Shown here piece by piece: positions 32,091 through 40,790 of a DNA stretch of 64,000 nucleotides. Source of the DNA: Bryobacterales bacterium KBS 96 (GTDB taxonomy: Bacteria > Acidobacteriota > Terriglobia > Bryobacterales > Bryobacteraceae); contig KB906767.1 of the NCBI GenBank assembly GCA_000381625.1, positions 5,509,357 through 5,573,356 on the forward strand, read 5' to 3'. Each line of letters starts with the position of its first letter. Positions within the stretch are counted from its first letter, which is position 1. Below the pieces are notes generated by a model. The model was not told the DNA's origin. It did not search any database and worked only from the letters and a program-made list of their open reading frames with translations. Both the position numbers and the translations under genes were made by a program.

Positions 32091-33461
32091 CTATGCCTCC
32101 ACCAGTTTCATATTCACCGGATCCCAGCGAACGATTTTCTTTTCGAAATAGCTCATGTTCGATAACAGCGCCGGCCCCGCCGCCCGGAAGCCGAACGCGG
32201 CATCTTCCACTACCGGCTTTCGCGAGCGAACGGCGTGCGCCCAGTTGAGTACATGATCGTATTGGTCGTTGTAGCGCGGGGGTGCCGAAAAAACCTGGTG
32301 CCGGTCGGGCCGCATACTCCCAGCCGTCGGCCGGTAATTGGGATTGTACTGGCTGTGCGGATATTTGGCGGCGTACGCCTTCTTGATCTCGTCCTGCGTC
32401 TTGTTTGCAAACGTGCCGATAGTCAGGCCCGGTTCCGCCTCTTCGGGAGACGCGCTCAGGGTGACGTCGCGGCCCACCGTCATGACGCCTTTGCTTCCGA
32501 TGAAGCGGAAGCCTTGATTCTCCTCGCCGCCATCCACGAAGTTCGTCCGCATTGCGAGATTGAACGCGGGATGCTGCGCGGTCTTGGGGTAATCGAACAG
32601 GCCGACCATGACATCGGGAACGTCCCGGCCGTCCTTCCAGAAGCGCAGTCCACCGGTGGTGTATACGCGCTCCGGTCCGAGCGAACTCGTGATGAAGTGC
32701 AGCCCGGAGAACAAGTGCACCCACAAGTCGCCCGCAACACCGGTTCCATAGTCGCGATAGCAGCGCCAGCGAAAGAACCGGTGCGGGTCCCAGTCGGTTT
32801 TGGGCGCATCGCCCTGAAATTGCGGCCAGTCGCAGGTCGTTGTATCCGCATCGAGCGGAACCGTGTACTCCCAGGCGCCTACGGCCGAGTTCCGGTCGTA
32901 CCAGGCCTCCGCCATATTCAGTTCTCCGATAGCGCCTTGGCGGAAGAGATCGCGTGCTTTCGCATAAACCACCGAACTCACGCGCTGACTGCCGACTTGC
33001 AAAATGCGGCCGGTCTGGCGCTGCGTATCGACAACCGCGTGTCCTTCCTCCACGGCGTGCACCATCGGTTTTTCGCAGTAGACGTCTTTCCCTGCCTTCA
33101 TTGCCGCGATGGCGATCGGCTGATGCCAGTGATCCGGCGTGCCGATAAGCACGGCATCGATATCCTTGCGATCCAGAATCTCCTGGTATCTCTTGGTGGT
33201 AAAGATGTCGCGCCCGTATTGCTCCTTCATGTGCTCCAGGCGTCCGTCATAGCAATCGCAGGCTGCGACGACCTTCGTCAAGCCCGTCGACGCGGCGGTT
33301 TTAGTATCGCTCTGTCCCTGGCCGCCGCACCCGATGAGGGCAATTTGTATCTTGTCGTTAGAGGAAGTCTTCTGGGCGGCCGGATGCGCCTGAGCGGCGA
33401 GCAAGGGTACACCGAGGCTCGCCCCGGCTACTCCGAGGAAGTGTCGTCTCGAGGAGGTCAT
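32091..33461 (-). CDS. Gfo/Idh/MocA family oxidoreductase with Tat signal
   Basis: The 456-residue product starts MTSSRRHFLGVAGASLG, a twin-arginine signal, followed by a signal cleavage region AAQAHPAAQ. The Rossmann motif GCGGQGQSD, HWHQP and YCEKPMVHAVEEG follow. Export in folded form with bound cofactor is the usual reason for a Tat leader in this family, and Acidobacteria encode many such enzymes for sugar metabolism. It is nine bases upstream of its paralogue, as one transcription unit. Confidence 0.9.
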   Translation of the reverse strand: MTSSRRHFLGVAGASLGVPLLAAQAHPAAQKTSSNDKIQIALIGCGGQGQSDTKTAASTGLTKVVAACDCYDGRLEHMKEQYGRDIFTTKRYQEILDRKDIDAVLIGTPDHWHQPIAIAAMKAGKDVYCEKPMVHAVEEGHAVVDTQRQTGRILQVGSQRVSSVVYAKARDLFRQGAIGELNMAEAWYDRNSAVGAWEYTVPLDADTTTCDWPQFQGDAPKTDWDPHRFFRWRCYRDYGTGVAGDLWVHLFSGLHFITSSLGPERVYTTGGLRFWKDGRDVPDVMVGLFDYPKTAQHPAFNLAMRTNFVDGGEENQGFRFIGSKGVMTVGRDVTLSASPEEAEPGLTIGTFANKTQDEIKKAYAAKYPHSQYNPNYRPTAGSMRPDRHQVFSAPPRYNDQYDHVLNWAHAVRSRKPVVEDAAFGFRAAGPALLSNMSYFEKKIVRWDPVNMKLVEA

Positions 33462-33464
33462 CCA

Positions 33465-33776
33465 TTACGTTTTATCAGATGACGAACTCGATGTTGTGCT
33501 CGTGGATGGGGTTGTGTCCGTTTTTCCGGGCTTTGCCGGAGCGGATTCGGCGCCTGAAGTGTTGCCGTTGGTTTTGCTTTCACTGGTTCCGGAAGAGCCT
33601 TTTGCGTAATCGTTGACGTACCATCCGCTTCCTTTAAAACGAAGCGCCGGCGCCGAGATCCGGCGGTGTACGGGACCGCCGCACTTCTCATGTACGGTCA
33701 ACGGATCGTCTGCAAACTTCTGCATCACTTCGAATACATCACCGCAGTTTTCGCATTCGTACTCATAGAGAGGCAT
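33465..33776 (-). CDS. FmdB-type zinc-ribbon protein
   Basis: This 103-residue protein begins MPLYEYECENCGDVFEVMQKF and has a second Cys site at KCGGPVHRRISAPALRFKGSGWYVNDY, the full FmdB regulatory domain signature. The rest is a low-complexity tail of Ser, Thr, Gly and Pro (SSGTSESKTNG...). Its gene lies between the S41 protease homologue and the Tat-type dehydrogenase. The family is thought to act in regulation or as a metal-binding helper; the real role here is unknown. Confidence 0.85.
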   Translation of the reverse strand: MPLYEYECENCGDVFEVMQKFADDPLTVHEKCGGPVHRRISAPALRFKGSGWYVNDYAKGSSGTSESKTNGNTSGAESAPAKPGKTDTTPSTSTTSSSSSDKT

Positions 33777-33780
33777 GTTC

Positions 33781-35073
33781 TTAGTTTTGTGGAGGTACGT
33801 CGTTCTTCTGAAGAATGGGGGCTTCCTGCTGATCCACGTTGATCGTCACCGGCTCCGGATTCTTTAGTTGAGCGACGGTGCTCTTTCCGGTAACGAGTTG
33901 GATCGCGTTCTTAAGAAGATTGTCCTGAACGTTCTTTGGCTCGCTCCCCGGAATCGGGTTGCCGCTTTCATCATAGTCGGGCGTCGTATCGGTTTCGGCC
34001 ACCTGTACCGTCGGAACGACGCCGGTGTCCTGAATGGCTTTGCCGGAAGGCGAGAAGTACTTTGCCACCGAGAGAATCACGGCCGCGCCATCTTCCATTT
34101 CGACCGGTCTGCGGACACCTGCATCGCCGTAGGTTCGCTCGCCCACAACCTGCGCGCGCTTGCTGTCCAGCAAGGCCGCGGCCGCGATCTCGGCTCCACC
34201 TGCTGTCGCACGGTTGGTGATGACCACCAGCGGCCCGCTCCAAACCTCGTCTCCGGGCTTCGCGTCGAACTGTTTCTTGTCCACTCGCTGGCCCTGGAGC
34301 GCTGTAATTTCGCCTTTATCGATAAAGAGGTTCGCGAGTGGTACGCCATTTTGCAAGTCGCCCGTGGAGCAGTGGCGCAGATCGAGAACCATGTATTTAG
34401 CGCCCTGCTTCTTCAGGTCTTCCACTTTCGCTTTTACCTCGTCCGCGCGATTGCCTTCGAGGCTCTCCACCTGAAGGTAACCTACGCTGTCGGGCATCAG
34501 CTTCGCCGTGACCGCCGGATACTGGACCGCGGTTCTGGTAAGCGTCACCTTCGACGGCTGCGGATTCTTGAGTCGCAGAACCGTGATTTCGATCGTCGAA
34601 TTCGGAGCGCCGCGCAGCAATTGCTCCGCGTACGCAAGCGGCATATCCCGCGTGCCCACGCCGTTGATGCTGTCGATCAAGTCTCCGGTGGATAGATTGG
34701 CCTTCGCCGCCGGCGATCCCGGTACGGCATCGACAATCGCCACGTATCCATACCGTTTCGCAAGCACCAGACCTACGTCCGCTAGCTTCTCATCCTGCAT
34801 CTTTTGGTATTGCTTGTACTGATCCGGATTGAGATAGCTGGCGAAAGGATCGACGGATTCAAGCAAACCGTTGATCGCGCCCAGCGTCACGTTCTTCATG
34901 TTGGGCTCTTCAACGTACTCGAGCTTGATTCGCTGCAAGACCTCGGAATAGACCTTCAAGTGCCCGTACACGTCGTCCGGGGATACTGCGCGCCCGTTGA
35001 TTGCGCCAAAAAGAAGCAAAACGACGACACATGTCGATGTGCCAACAACGGTCCATTTAAAACGGCTTGTCAT
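33781..35073 (-). CDS. S41 C-terminal-processing protease homologue, probably inactive
   Basis: The 430-residue protein has an N-terminal anchor (WTVVGTSTCVVVLLLFGAI), the CtpA-type cap YVEEPNMKNVTLGAINGLLESVDPFASYL, a PDZ domain (about 98-170, GLVLAKRYGYVAIVDAVPGSPA) and the S41 core. The catalytic Ser of the family, in TAS-ASEI, is replaced: residues 287-296 read NRATAGGAEI. The catalytic Lys in GKG is also gone: 311-319 read GERTYGDAG. Nearby core text (VAKYFSPSGKAIQDTGVVPT) is conserved. It may act as a binding or scaffold protein in the periplasm. Confidence 0.85.
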   Translation of the reverse strand: MTSRFKWTVVGTSTCVVVLLLFGAINGRAVSPDDVYGHLKVYSEVLQRIKLEYVEEPNMKNVTLGAINGLLESVDPFASYLNPDQYKQYQKMQDEKLADVGLVLAKRYGYVAIVDAVPGSPAAKANLSTGDLIDSINGVGTRDMPLAYAEQLLRGAPNSTIEITVLRLKNPQPSKVTLTRTAVQYPAVTAKLMPDSVGYLQVESLEGNRADEVKAKVEDLKKQGAKYMVLDLRHCSTGDLQNGVPLANLFIDKGEITALQGQRVDKKQFDAKPGDEVWSGPLVVITNRATAGGAEIAAAALLDSKRAQVVGERTYGDAGVRRPVEMEDGAAVILSVAKYFSPSGKAIQDTGVVPTVQVAETDTTPDYDESGNPIPGSEPKNVQDNLLKNAIQLVTGKSTVAQLKNPEPVTINVDQQEAPILQKNDVPPQN

Positions 35074-35286
35074 GAGGGTATGGGACGCTTATTTATAAGT
35101 ATAGCGGGGAAAAGTCCGACACCTCATTGGACGCGCGAGAGTTTCCGGAGTTGCTCTAGGAAAGTTCGCGGATTATCAATCCGTTAATCAAGTCAACGGT
35201 TTGAAAAGAAAAGAGATCGTCCCGTTGGGTTCGTTCGTTCAGTTGCGGAGGCAAGCCTAAGCGGGCAAATTGATACACTTCGGCAC

Positions 35287-36039
35287 ATGACAATCCAGGA
35301 AGAGGCCGCCGAAATCCGGACACAGACCGGGCCTATGCGGGCACTGCTCCTCCGCCCGTCGGCTGGCGGCAAATACCCGGGTGTGGTGCTCTATTCCGAG
35401 ATCTTCCAAATCACCGGGCCCATCCGGCGTACGGCCGCGCTGATCGCCGGGCACGGTTATCTGGTTGCCGTCCCAGAGATTTACCACGAACTTGAGCCAG
35501 CCGGGACCGTCCTCCCCTACGACCAGGCGGGCGCCGATAAAGGCAACGCCAACAAGATCGCGAAGGAGATCTCGTCGTACGATTCGGACGCACGGACCGC
35601 TCTGGACTATCTGAAATTACGGAACGACTGTACCGGGCATCTCGGCGTGATGGGCATCTGCATCGGCGGCCATCTGGCGTTCCGCGCGGCCATGAACCCG
35701 GACGTTCTGGCGGCGGCGTGCTTTTACGCCACGGATATTCACAAACACAGTCTCGGCAAAGGAATGAACGACGACTCATTGCAGCGAGCCGGTGAGATTA
35801 AGGGCGAATTGCTGCACATCTGGGGGCGTCAGGATCCGCACGTGCCTCTCGAAGGACGCAACCTGATCAAGGCTCGGCTGGAGGAGGTCGGCGCGAACTA
35901 TCAGTGGTTCGAGGTAAACGGCCAGCACGCATTCCTGCGCGACGAAGGTCCGCGCTATGACCCCGCTCTGGCACATCAATGCTACGGACTGGCTCTCGAA
36001 TTATTTCACCGGCGCCTCGGATCCGGCGGCATCCAGTAG
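35287..36039 (+). CDS. Dienelactone hydrolase family protein
   Basis: This 250-residue alpha/beta hydrolase has the nucleophile elbow GICIGG (123-128) with C125, an Asp in RQDPHVP (D183) and a His in NGQHAFLRDEG (H214), the DLH triad. The group opens lactone or ester rings, for example in aromatic degradation, though many members have other substrates. No signal peptide is seen. The marC gene follows after 9 bases on the same strand. Confidence 0.87.
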   Translation: MTIQEEAAEIRTQTGPMRALLLRPSAGGKYPGVVLYSEIFQITGPIRRTAALIAGHGYLVAVPEIYHELEPAGTVLPYDQAGADKGNANKIAKEISSYDSDARTALDYLKLRNDCTGHLGVMGICIGGHLAFRAAMNPDVLAAACFYATDIHKHSLGKGMNDDSLQRAGEIKGELLHIWGRQDPHVPLEGRNLIKARLEEVGANYQWFEVNGQHAFLRDEGPRYDPALAHQCYGLALELFHRRLGSGGIQ

Positions 36040-36048
36040 CGTTCCCCC

Positions 36049-36729
36049 ATGAACGAGCAACTGGTCGATGTTGTCAAAAGCTGCATCCTCATCCTGGGAG
36101 CGCTGTTTCCGATCGTGAATCCGTTGGGCAACAGCCCGATCTTTCTTGGCCTGACGCGCGATTATTCGACCGAAGAACGCAACCTGCTCTCACGGAAGAT
36201 CGCGGTGAACGGCTTCATTCTGCTGGTTGTCTCGATACTGATTGGCACTCACATCCTGAGGTTCTTTGGCATTTCCTTGCCAGTTGTTCAGGTTGGCGGA
36301 GGACTGGTCGTTATCTCCACCGGGTGGGCCATGCTGAATCAGAAAGCCGGCACGCGGAAGGGGGCCGATGCCGACCGGCAGGATATCGATCGCGAAGACT
36401 TGTCGGCGCGCGCGTTCTATCCATTGACGCTGCCGCTCACGGTGGGGCCGGGCTCGATCTCGGTTGCGATTACGCTTGGCGCGAATGCGCCGCATTATCG
36501 TGGTGTCGAGGATTTGTTGCCCATTTTGCCCGCGGTCATCGGGCCGGCCCTCGTCGCCGTGACAATTTATCTGAGCTACCGCTTCGCCGAGCGTCTGGCT
36601 GAGCTTCTCGGGGAAACGGCGATGAGCGTCATTCTGCGGCTGTCGTCTTTCATTCTTGTTTGCATCGGCGTGCAGATCCTCTGGAATGGGATAGAGGCGC
36701 TGCTAAGGTCCGTGCCGGCGCTAAGATAG
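36049..36729 (+). CDS. MarC family integral membrane protein
   Basis: The protein has 226 residues with about six membrane segments and the MarC-type motif LFPIVNPLGNSPIFLGLT near the N-terminus; the second half-repeat reads AFYPLTLPLTVGPGSISVAITLG. The conserved NP residues in both halves are present. The family is not a resistance determinant despite its name; transport is suspected. It is probably co-transcribed with the hydrolase. Confidence 0.88.
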   Translation: MNEQLVDVVKSCILILGALFPIVNPLGNSPIFLGLTRDYSTEERNLLSRKIAVNGFILLVVSILIGTHILRFFGISLPVVQVGGGLVVISTGWAMLNQKAGTRKGADADRQDIDREDLSARAFYPLTLPLTVGPGSISVAITLGANAPHYRGVEDLLPILPAVIGPALVAVTIYLSYRFAERLAELLGETAMSVILRLSSFILVCIGVQILWNGIEALLRSVPALR

Positions 36730-36753
36730 CCACGCGGAGCTGGCGGAACGGCA

Positions 36754-36813
36754 AACCCGCTTGCTTGCGCAATGCGGCTCTGAGTGAAGGCAATCTACAC
36801 ACGGAGCCGCCGC
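36754..36813 (+). repeat. Dispersed repeat B copy 1
   Basis: This 60-base intergenic piece (AACCCGCTTGCTTGCGCA ... GCGGCTCTGAGTGAAGGCAA ... ACGGAGCCGCCGC) matches the reverse complement of 58601-58660 at about three bases in four. The ends GCGGCTC and GAGCCGC are complementary, so the unit can fold. It lies between the convergent marC and FAD oxidoreductase genes. Confidence 0.65.
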
Positions 36814-36875
36814 ACGTAAGTGCGCGGGTTGCGTGACTGTTCGAGAAGCCCGTTGTCCAGGCTGCCGCGTGTGGA

Positions 36876-38300
36876 TCAGCTTCTCTCCATCTCCAGTTGC
36901 GCCAGCTTCGCAGCGTGATACCCGCAAAGGCCATGCACGCCGCCGCCCGGTGGAGTTGACGCCGAGCAGAGATACACGCCTTTCAGCGGCGTCCGATACA
37001 GCGAGCGCGTTGGCCGCAATGCAAGTTGGCGCAGTGTCTGAGCGCCGCCCAAAATGTCCCCGCCCGTATAGTTTGGGTTGTACCGCTCAAAATCCGCTGG
37101 TGACATAATGTGACGCGCCAGAATCAGTTTTTGGAACCCGGGCGCAAAGCGCTCAACCTGCCGCTCAATGCGCTCGGTCATGTCGACCGTTGAACCGTTC
37201 GGTACATGGCAGTAGGCCCAGCCTATGTGTTTCCCGGCGGGGGCCCGTGTTTCATCGAACAGTGTCGGCTGTACGAACAGCACGAACGGCTGCTGGGGCG
37301 CGGCATTCTCCCATGGCGCGCGTTCGGACTCAATCACGTCTTCAAGGCTGCCGCCAAGGTGTACCGTGCCCGCGCGCGCACAGTCTCTATTTCGCCACGG
37401 AACCGGGCCGCTCAGCGCCCAGTCCACTTTGAACGCGGCCGGGCCCAGCTTATAGGATTCGAGTTTATGCGCAAAAGCCGGTGGCAGTTTCTCTCCCGCA
37501 ATTCTCAGGAATTCGCGCGGGCCAACGTCGCAAAGCACTGCATCGGCATCTCGAAACTCGTCAAGCGAGGGGACTCTTGTGCCGGTGGTTACGTTTCCGC
37601 CCAGCGACTGAAAGTATGACGCGAGCGCGTTCGTAATCTCTTGCGATCCGCCCCGCGGGATGGGCCAGCCTACGGCGTGCGCCGCCATTCCCAGCACCCA
37701 GCCGAACGCAGCCGATCCGGGCGATTCGAGCGGCCTCGCCGAGTGTGCCGAAAGTCCGGCGAACACGGCTTGCCCGCGCTGTGTTGAGAAGAGTTTTCTG
37801 GCTTCCCAGGATGCCGGCCGCAAAGCGTGCAGTCCGAAACGGCCGAGAAGCAGGGGACGCCGAGGAATCTTGAATGGCTTTAGCAGTTCGTCAGTCAGGA
37901 GCGACCAATCGTTCGCGAAACTTTTGGCCAAACGCCGGTATGGCTCGCGTGCGCCGAGGCGCGCCGCTGTCGCATCGACCGATCGTTCAATGACGCCGAT
38001 ATCGCCACTGTCGAGCGGATGCGCCACGGGCACCTCCGGATGAATCCAATGGAGTCCGTGTTCGGCGAGCGGATAGCTCTGGAAAACGGGTGAACTCACG
38101 CCGAGCGGGTGGACCGCCGAACAAACATCGTGGATGAAACCAGGCAAGGTCAACTCCGACGAGCGCGCTCCTCCGCCAATAAACGATTGCGCTTCAATCA
38201 CTGTCGTATGAACGCCGGCTCGCGCGAGTTCAATCGCCGCACTCAGGCCATTGGGTCCGGAGCCGATCACATACGCATGCTTTGCCTTGACCGAACTCAC
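36876..38300 (-). CDS. FAD-dependent NAD(P)/FAD oxidoreductase, phytoene desaturase-like
   Basis: This 474-residue protein starts with the dinucleotide site AYVIGSGPNGLSAAIELARAGVHTTVIE and has FIGGGARSSELTLPGFIHDVCSAVHPLG, the text of the CrtI-like desaturase group. The C-terminus closes with VYLCSASTPPGGGVHGLCGYHAAKLA. Members act on carotenoids or related isoprenoids, but many are of unknown substrate. No carotenoid gene is next to it. The stop is one base from the lipase maturation factor gene region, so the two may be co-transcribed. Confidence 0.85.
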   Translation of the reverse strand: MSSVKAKHAYVIGSGPNGLSAAIELARAGVHTTVIEAQSFIGGGARSSELTLPGFIHDVCSAVHPLGVSSPVFQSYPLAEHGLHWIHPEVPVAHPLDSGDIGVIERSVDATAARLGAREPYRRLAKSFANDWSLLTDELLKPFKIPRRPLLLGRFGLHALRPASWEARKLFSTQRGQAVFAGLSAHSARPLESPGSAAFGWVLGMAAHAVGWPIPRGGSQEITNALASYFQSLGGNVTTGTRVPSLDEFRDADAVLCDVGPREFLRIAGEKLPPAFAHKLESYKLGPAAFKVDWALSGPVPWRNRDCARAGTVHLGGSLEDVIESERAPWENAAPQQPFVLFVQPTLFDETRAPAGKHIGWAYCHVPNGSTVDMTERIERQVERFAPGFQKLILARHIMSPADFERYNPNYTGGDILGGAQTLRQLALRPTRSLYRTPLKGVYLCSASTPPGGGVHGLCGYHAAKLAQLEMERS

Positions 38301-38301
38301 G

Positions 38302-39798
38302 TCACCGTGCCGGCAGCCACCCTTCTTCGCGCAGCACTCGCTGCAATCCGGGGCTATCTAACGAGATGGCCGGAAAATAAGTGCTGATAAGCTTGCGCTT
38401 CCACCATGCATGCATGGCCCGGTGTTCTTCGGGCGTTGTGAAGTGATATTCATACAGCAGCGCGCGCACATAGCGCGGCGGATGGGCGGAGAATGGGTTG
38501 TATCGCAGCAGGCCCAGCGTTGCGGAGTCGCCTTCGAGCAGCTTGGCCATGAAATTCACGAACCATGGATAATTCTGATAATTCGACATTGCCGCGAACC
38601 ACATCAGCCAGTCGAGCCGCAGATGATACGGCGCGATCTGGGGAGGAGTGTACGTGGGATCCGTTGGTTTGCCCTTAAACTGGTAGATTCTCCATTGCGT
38701 CGCGCTGGTAATGACGGCGTCTTCGGTTCCTTCCACAACGACTTCATAACGCGGGCGCGTAACGCTTCCAAAGGCTCCGTACGTGCCGACCAGGTGGAAC
38801 GGGTTGTAATCGAAGTTCATCATCTGCCGGGCGGACAGCATGTTCACGACGACCGGGATGCTCATGATAAACACCAGTGCGCCGATCCCGATTTGAGCGT
38901 ACACCTCGGCGCGTAACGGCGCCTGTAGCTGCAACGGGTGGAGATGGAGAAGGGAGGACCAGATTCGGTCGTCGATGGTTGAAAACGCCAGCACGATTGT
39001 GATGAGATTCAGCCAAGAGAGATTTCCGCTGGCAAGGAGGACGAGTTGAAAGACGATCGTCAGAATGCCGGCGATCGACGCGACCGGCTGCGGCAGGAAA
39101 AAGCCGAACGGAACAATCAGCTCGACAAAGTGGTTGAAAAGAACACCGCCCTCGTGAACCCACGCCGGCGCCCAATGAAAATACCAACTAAGCGGATTCG
39201 GCATCGGCTGCGTCTCGAAATACCAGTTGAGGCACGTCAGATTGCGCCAGCACGGATCGCCCCGCAGCTTGATCAAGCCGGCGCCGAACATCACGCGGAA
39301 CAGCAGCCATCGCATCAGCCAAATGGGAATCTGCTGCGGCGTGGTGTGGCTCGATCCGAAAAAGATCGCGAAGAACATGGCTTCGAGCAGAATGGATTCC
39401 CAGCCAAACGAATAGAACGTCTGGCCCACGTTCACGAACGACATGTAGAGAACCCAGATCAGCGCCCAAGTCAGCATGGACATCCATGTGCCGTACCGGT
39501 CTGAGATGCCCGTAAGAACAAGGCAGGACAGAACCACTCCGGCCCACGCCGCTAGTGTGAAAGCGACGTCCTGCGGAAATAGGTAAAAAAGGCTGGGGCT
39601 TTGCCGGAAAGGCATCTGCTTCATGAAGTGTGAAGCCGGAAGCAGACCCCGCTCTCCGCAAAGAGCGCGGAACTGGTTCAGGGCCACCAGAAAGGCAAGC
39701 AGGCACACCAGGCCAAGCCCACGCAGAAGCACGAGCCGAGCGATCCAATAGCCGCGCGCGTCGAGCATACGAATGCCGCGTGTTGGACAGCGAGGCAC
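38302..39798 (-). CDS. Lipase maturation factor family membrane protein
   Basis: The product has 498 residues with many hydrophobic segments in the N-terminal 320 residues. The C-terminus carries the LMF signature: PPQIAPYHLRLDWLMWFAAM and PWFVNFMAKLLEGD, then PRYVRALLYEYHFT and WWKRKLISTYFPAISL. The animal homologues help dimeric lipases fold in the ER; in bacteria the role is unknown, maybe a secretion chaperone. It sits directly before the FAD oxidoreductase gene (one-base gap). Confidence 0.85.
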   Translation of the reverse strand: MPRCPTRGIRMLDARGYWIARLVLLRGLGLVCLLAFLVALNQFRALCGERGLLPASHFMKQMPFRQSPSLFYLFPQDVAFTLAAWAGVVLSCLVLTGISDRYGTWMSMLTWALIWVLYMSFVNVGQTFYSFGWESILLEAMFFAIFFGSSHTTPQQIPIWLMRWLLFRVMFGAGLIKLRGDPCWRNLTCLNWYFETQPMPNPLSWYFHWAPAWVHEGGVLFNHFVELIVPFGFFLPQPVASIAGILTIVFQLVLLASGNLSWLNLITIVLAFSTIDDRIWSSLLHLHPLQLQAPLRAEVYAQIGIGALVFIMSIPVVVNMLSARQMMNFDYNPFHLVGTYGAFGSVTRPRYEVVVEGTEDAVITSATQWRIYQFKGKPTDPTYTPPQIAPYHLRLDWLMWFAAMSNYQNYPWFVNFMAKLLEGDSATLGLLRYNPFSAHPPRYVRALLYEYHFTTPEEHRAMHAWWKRKLISTYFPAISLDSPGLQRVLREEGWLPAR

Positions 39799-39874
39799 CG
39801 GGCCCCGTTACTCGGGTAAGTGATGCTGCGACTAAGTTATTGATTTTATTGTGGCGCGAGCCTTAGCTTGCCGC

Positions 39875-39892
39875 CGTGGGCTTCAGCCCACG
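39875..39892. repeat. Short inverted repeat CGTGGGCTTCAGCCCACG
   Basis: Eight-base arms with a two-base loop lie downstream of the DUF420 gene and upstream of the LMF gene. No T-tract follows on either strand, so it is more likely a short palindromic repeat than an intrinsic terminator. Confidence 0.45.
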
Positions 39893-39966
39893 ACGCGGGC
39901 ACTGAACGGTCCGCCAGCGCTGTAAATCGTGCGCCATCGGGAGAGACTGCTCGCCTTTTATCGGGC

Positions 39967-40524
39967 TCAATGGATGTAAGGCTTTAGCATGAAATACACA
40001 ACAACGCCCGTGATCGACACGTAAAGCCAGATGGGAAACGTCCACCGGGCGATGCCCCGGTGAAAGCGAAATTGGCCGCGCAGTGCGTACCACAGGGTTG
40101 TGAACACCAGCGGCACGGTAACCATCGATAGGCAGATATGGCTGATAAGAACAGTGAAATAGACGGGGCGAATCCAGCCATGCCCCAGGAACAGCGTATC
40201 GCCGTGGAAATAGTGATACGTGATATAGCCGAGCAGAAAGAGCGCCGAAAACGTAACGGCGGACAGCATGAACCGCATGTGCACAACGCGTTTTTTCCGG
40301 CGAATGTTGATGTAACCCAGAATAAGGCAGATCGCGCTGAGCGAGTTGAACACAGCGTTAGCCGCTGGAAGGCTATCGGCCCATGCCGGGGCCGCTACTC
40401 TGCCCTTGAAATAGATCAGCCAGATAAGAAAACCGAGGACGAGGCCGCTCAACGCGAGAATGACAGGGAGCGGCTTGCGGGCCAGACGGCGTGAATCAAT
40501 CTGAGCGTTCGTCCCGGTAGGCAC
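39967..40524 (-). CDS. DUF420 membrane protein
   Basis: This 185-residue protein has about four to five membrane segments (LPVILALSGLVLGFLIWLIY, NAVFNSLSAICLILGYINIR, HMRFMLSAVTFSALFLLGY, ISHICLSMVTVPLVFTTLW, WLYVSITGVVVYFML). The helix pattern with conserved His residues in HMRFM, YHYFHG and ISHIC matches DUF420, which is linked to cytochrome oxidase assembly in other bacteria. No oxidase gene is adjacent here. The function is inferred from the family. Confidence 0.82.
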   Translation of the reverse strand: MPTGTNAQIDSRRLARKPLPVILALSGLVLGFLIWLIYFKGRVAAPAWADSLPAANAVFNSLSAICLILGYINIRRKKRVVHMRFMLSAVTFSALFLLGYITYHYFHGDTLFLGHGWIRPVYFTVLISHICLSMVTVPLVFTTLWYALRGQFRFHRGIARWTFPIWLYVSITGVVVYFMLKPYIH

Positions 40525-40534
40525 AAATCCAATC

Positions 40535-40702
40535 TTATCGTTCGTCCGTACTGGAGCCTTTATTGGCTGCCGCGGCGACAGGCCTGGATTTCGGCGGTTG
40601 AGCGCTCGCCTGTTCTTTAATTACGCGCCGTTGCGCCCGCCGGACGCGGCGGCGCTTCGCCAGCTTATCGTTGCGTGCCCGGTTGGTGTTCTTGGCAGCC
40701 AT
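40535..40702 (-). CDS. Small, very basic protein
   Basis: I choose the ATG at 40702 (MAAKNTNRARNDKLAKRRRVRRAQRR) because AGGAG lies 9-13 bases upstream; longer frames overlap the obg stop region. The 55 residues are about one-third Arg and Lys, then end SRPVAAAANKGSSTDER. It lacks a recognised family. High charge and placement after obg suggest RNA or ribosome association, but this is only inference. Confidence 0.55.
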   Translation of the reverse strand: MAAKNTNRARNDKLAKRRRVRRAQRRVIKEQASAQPPKSRPVAAAANKGSSTDER

Positions 40703-40790
40703 ATGTTGGTACTCCTCACAGCAAGTATTGCAGTAGCCGTGGTCAATGCAAAGTCGCGTATCTGTAAACGCCGATAATACTGAGATGAAA

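Noticed and set aside
32235-33482. Long plus-strand frame (415 codons) opposite the Tat-type dehydrogenase
   Set aside because: It mirrors a conserved minus-strand enzyme; its amino-acid composition (many Arg, Val, His) is typical of an antisense frame.
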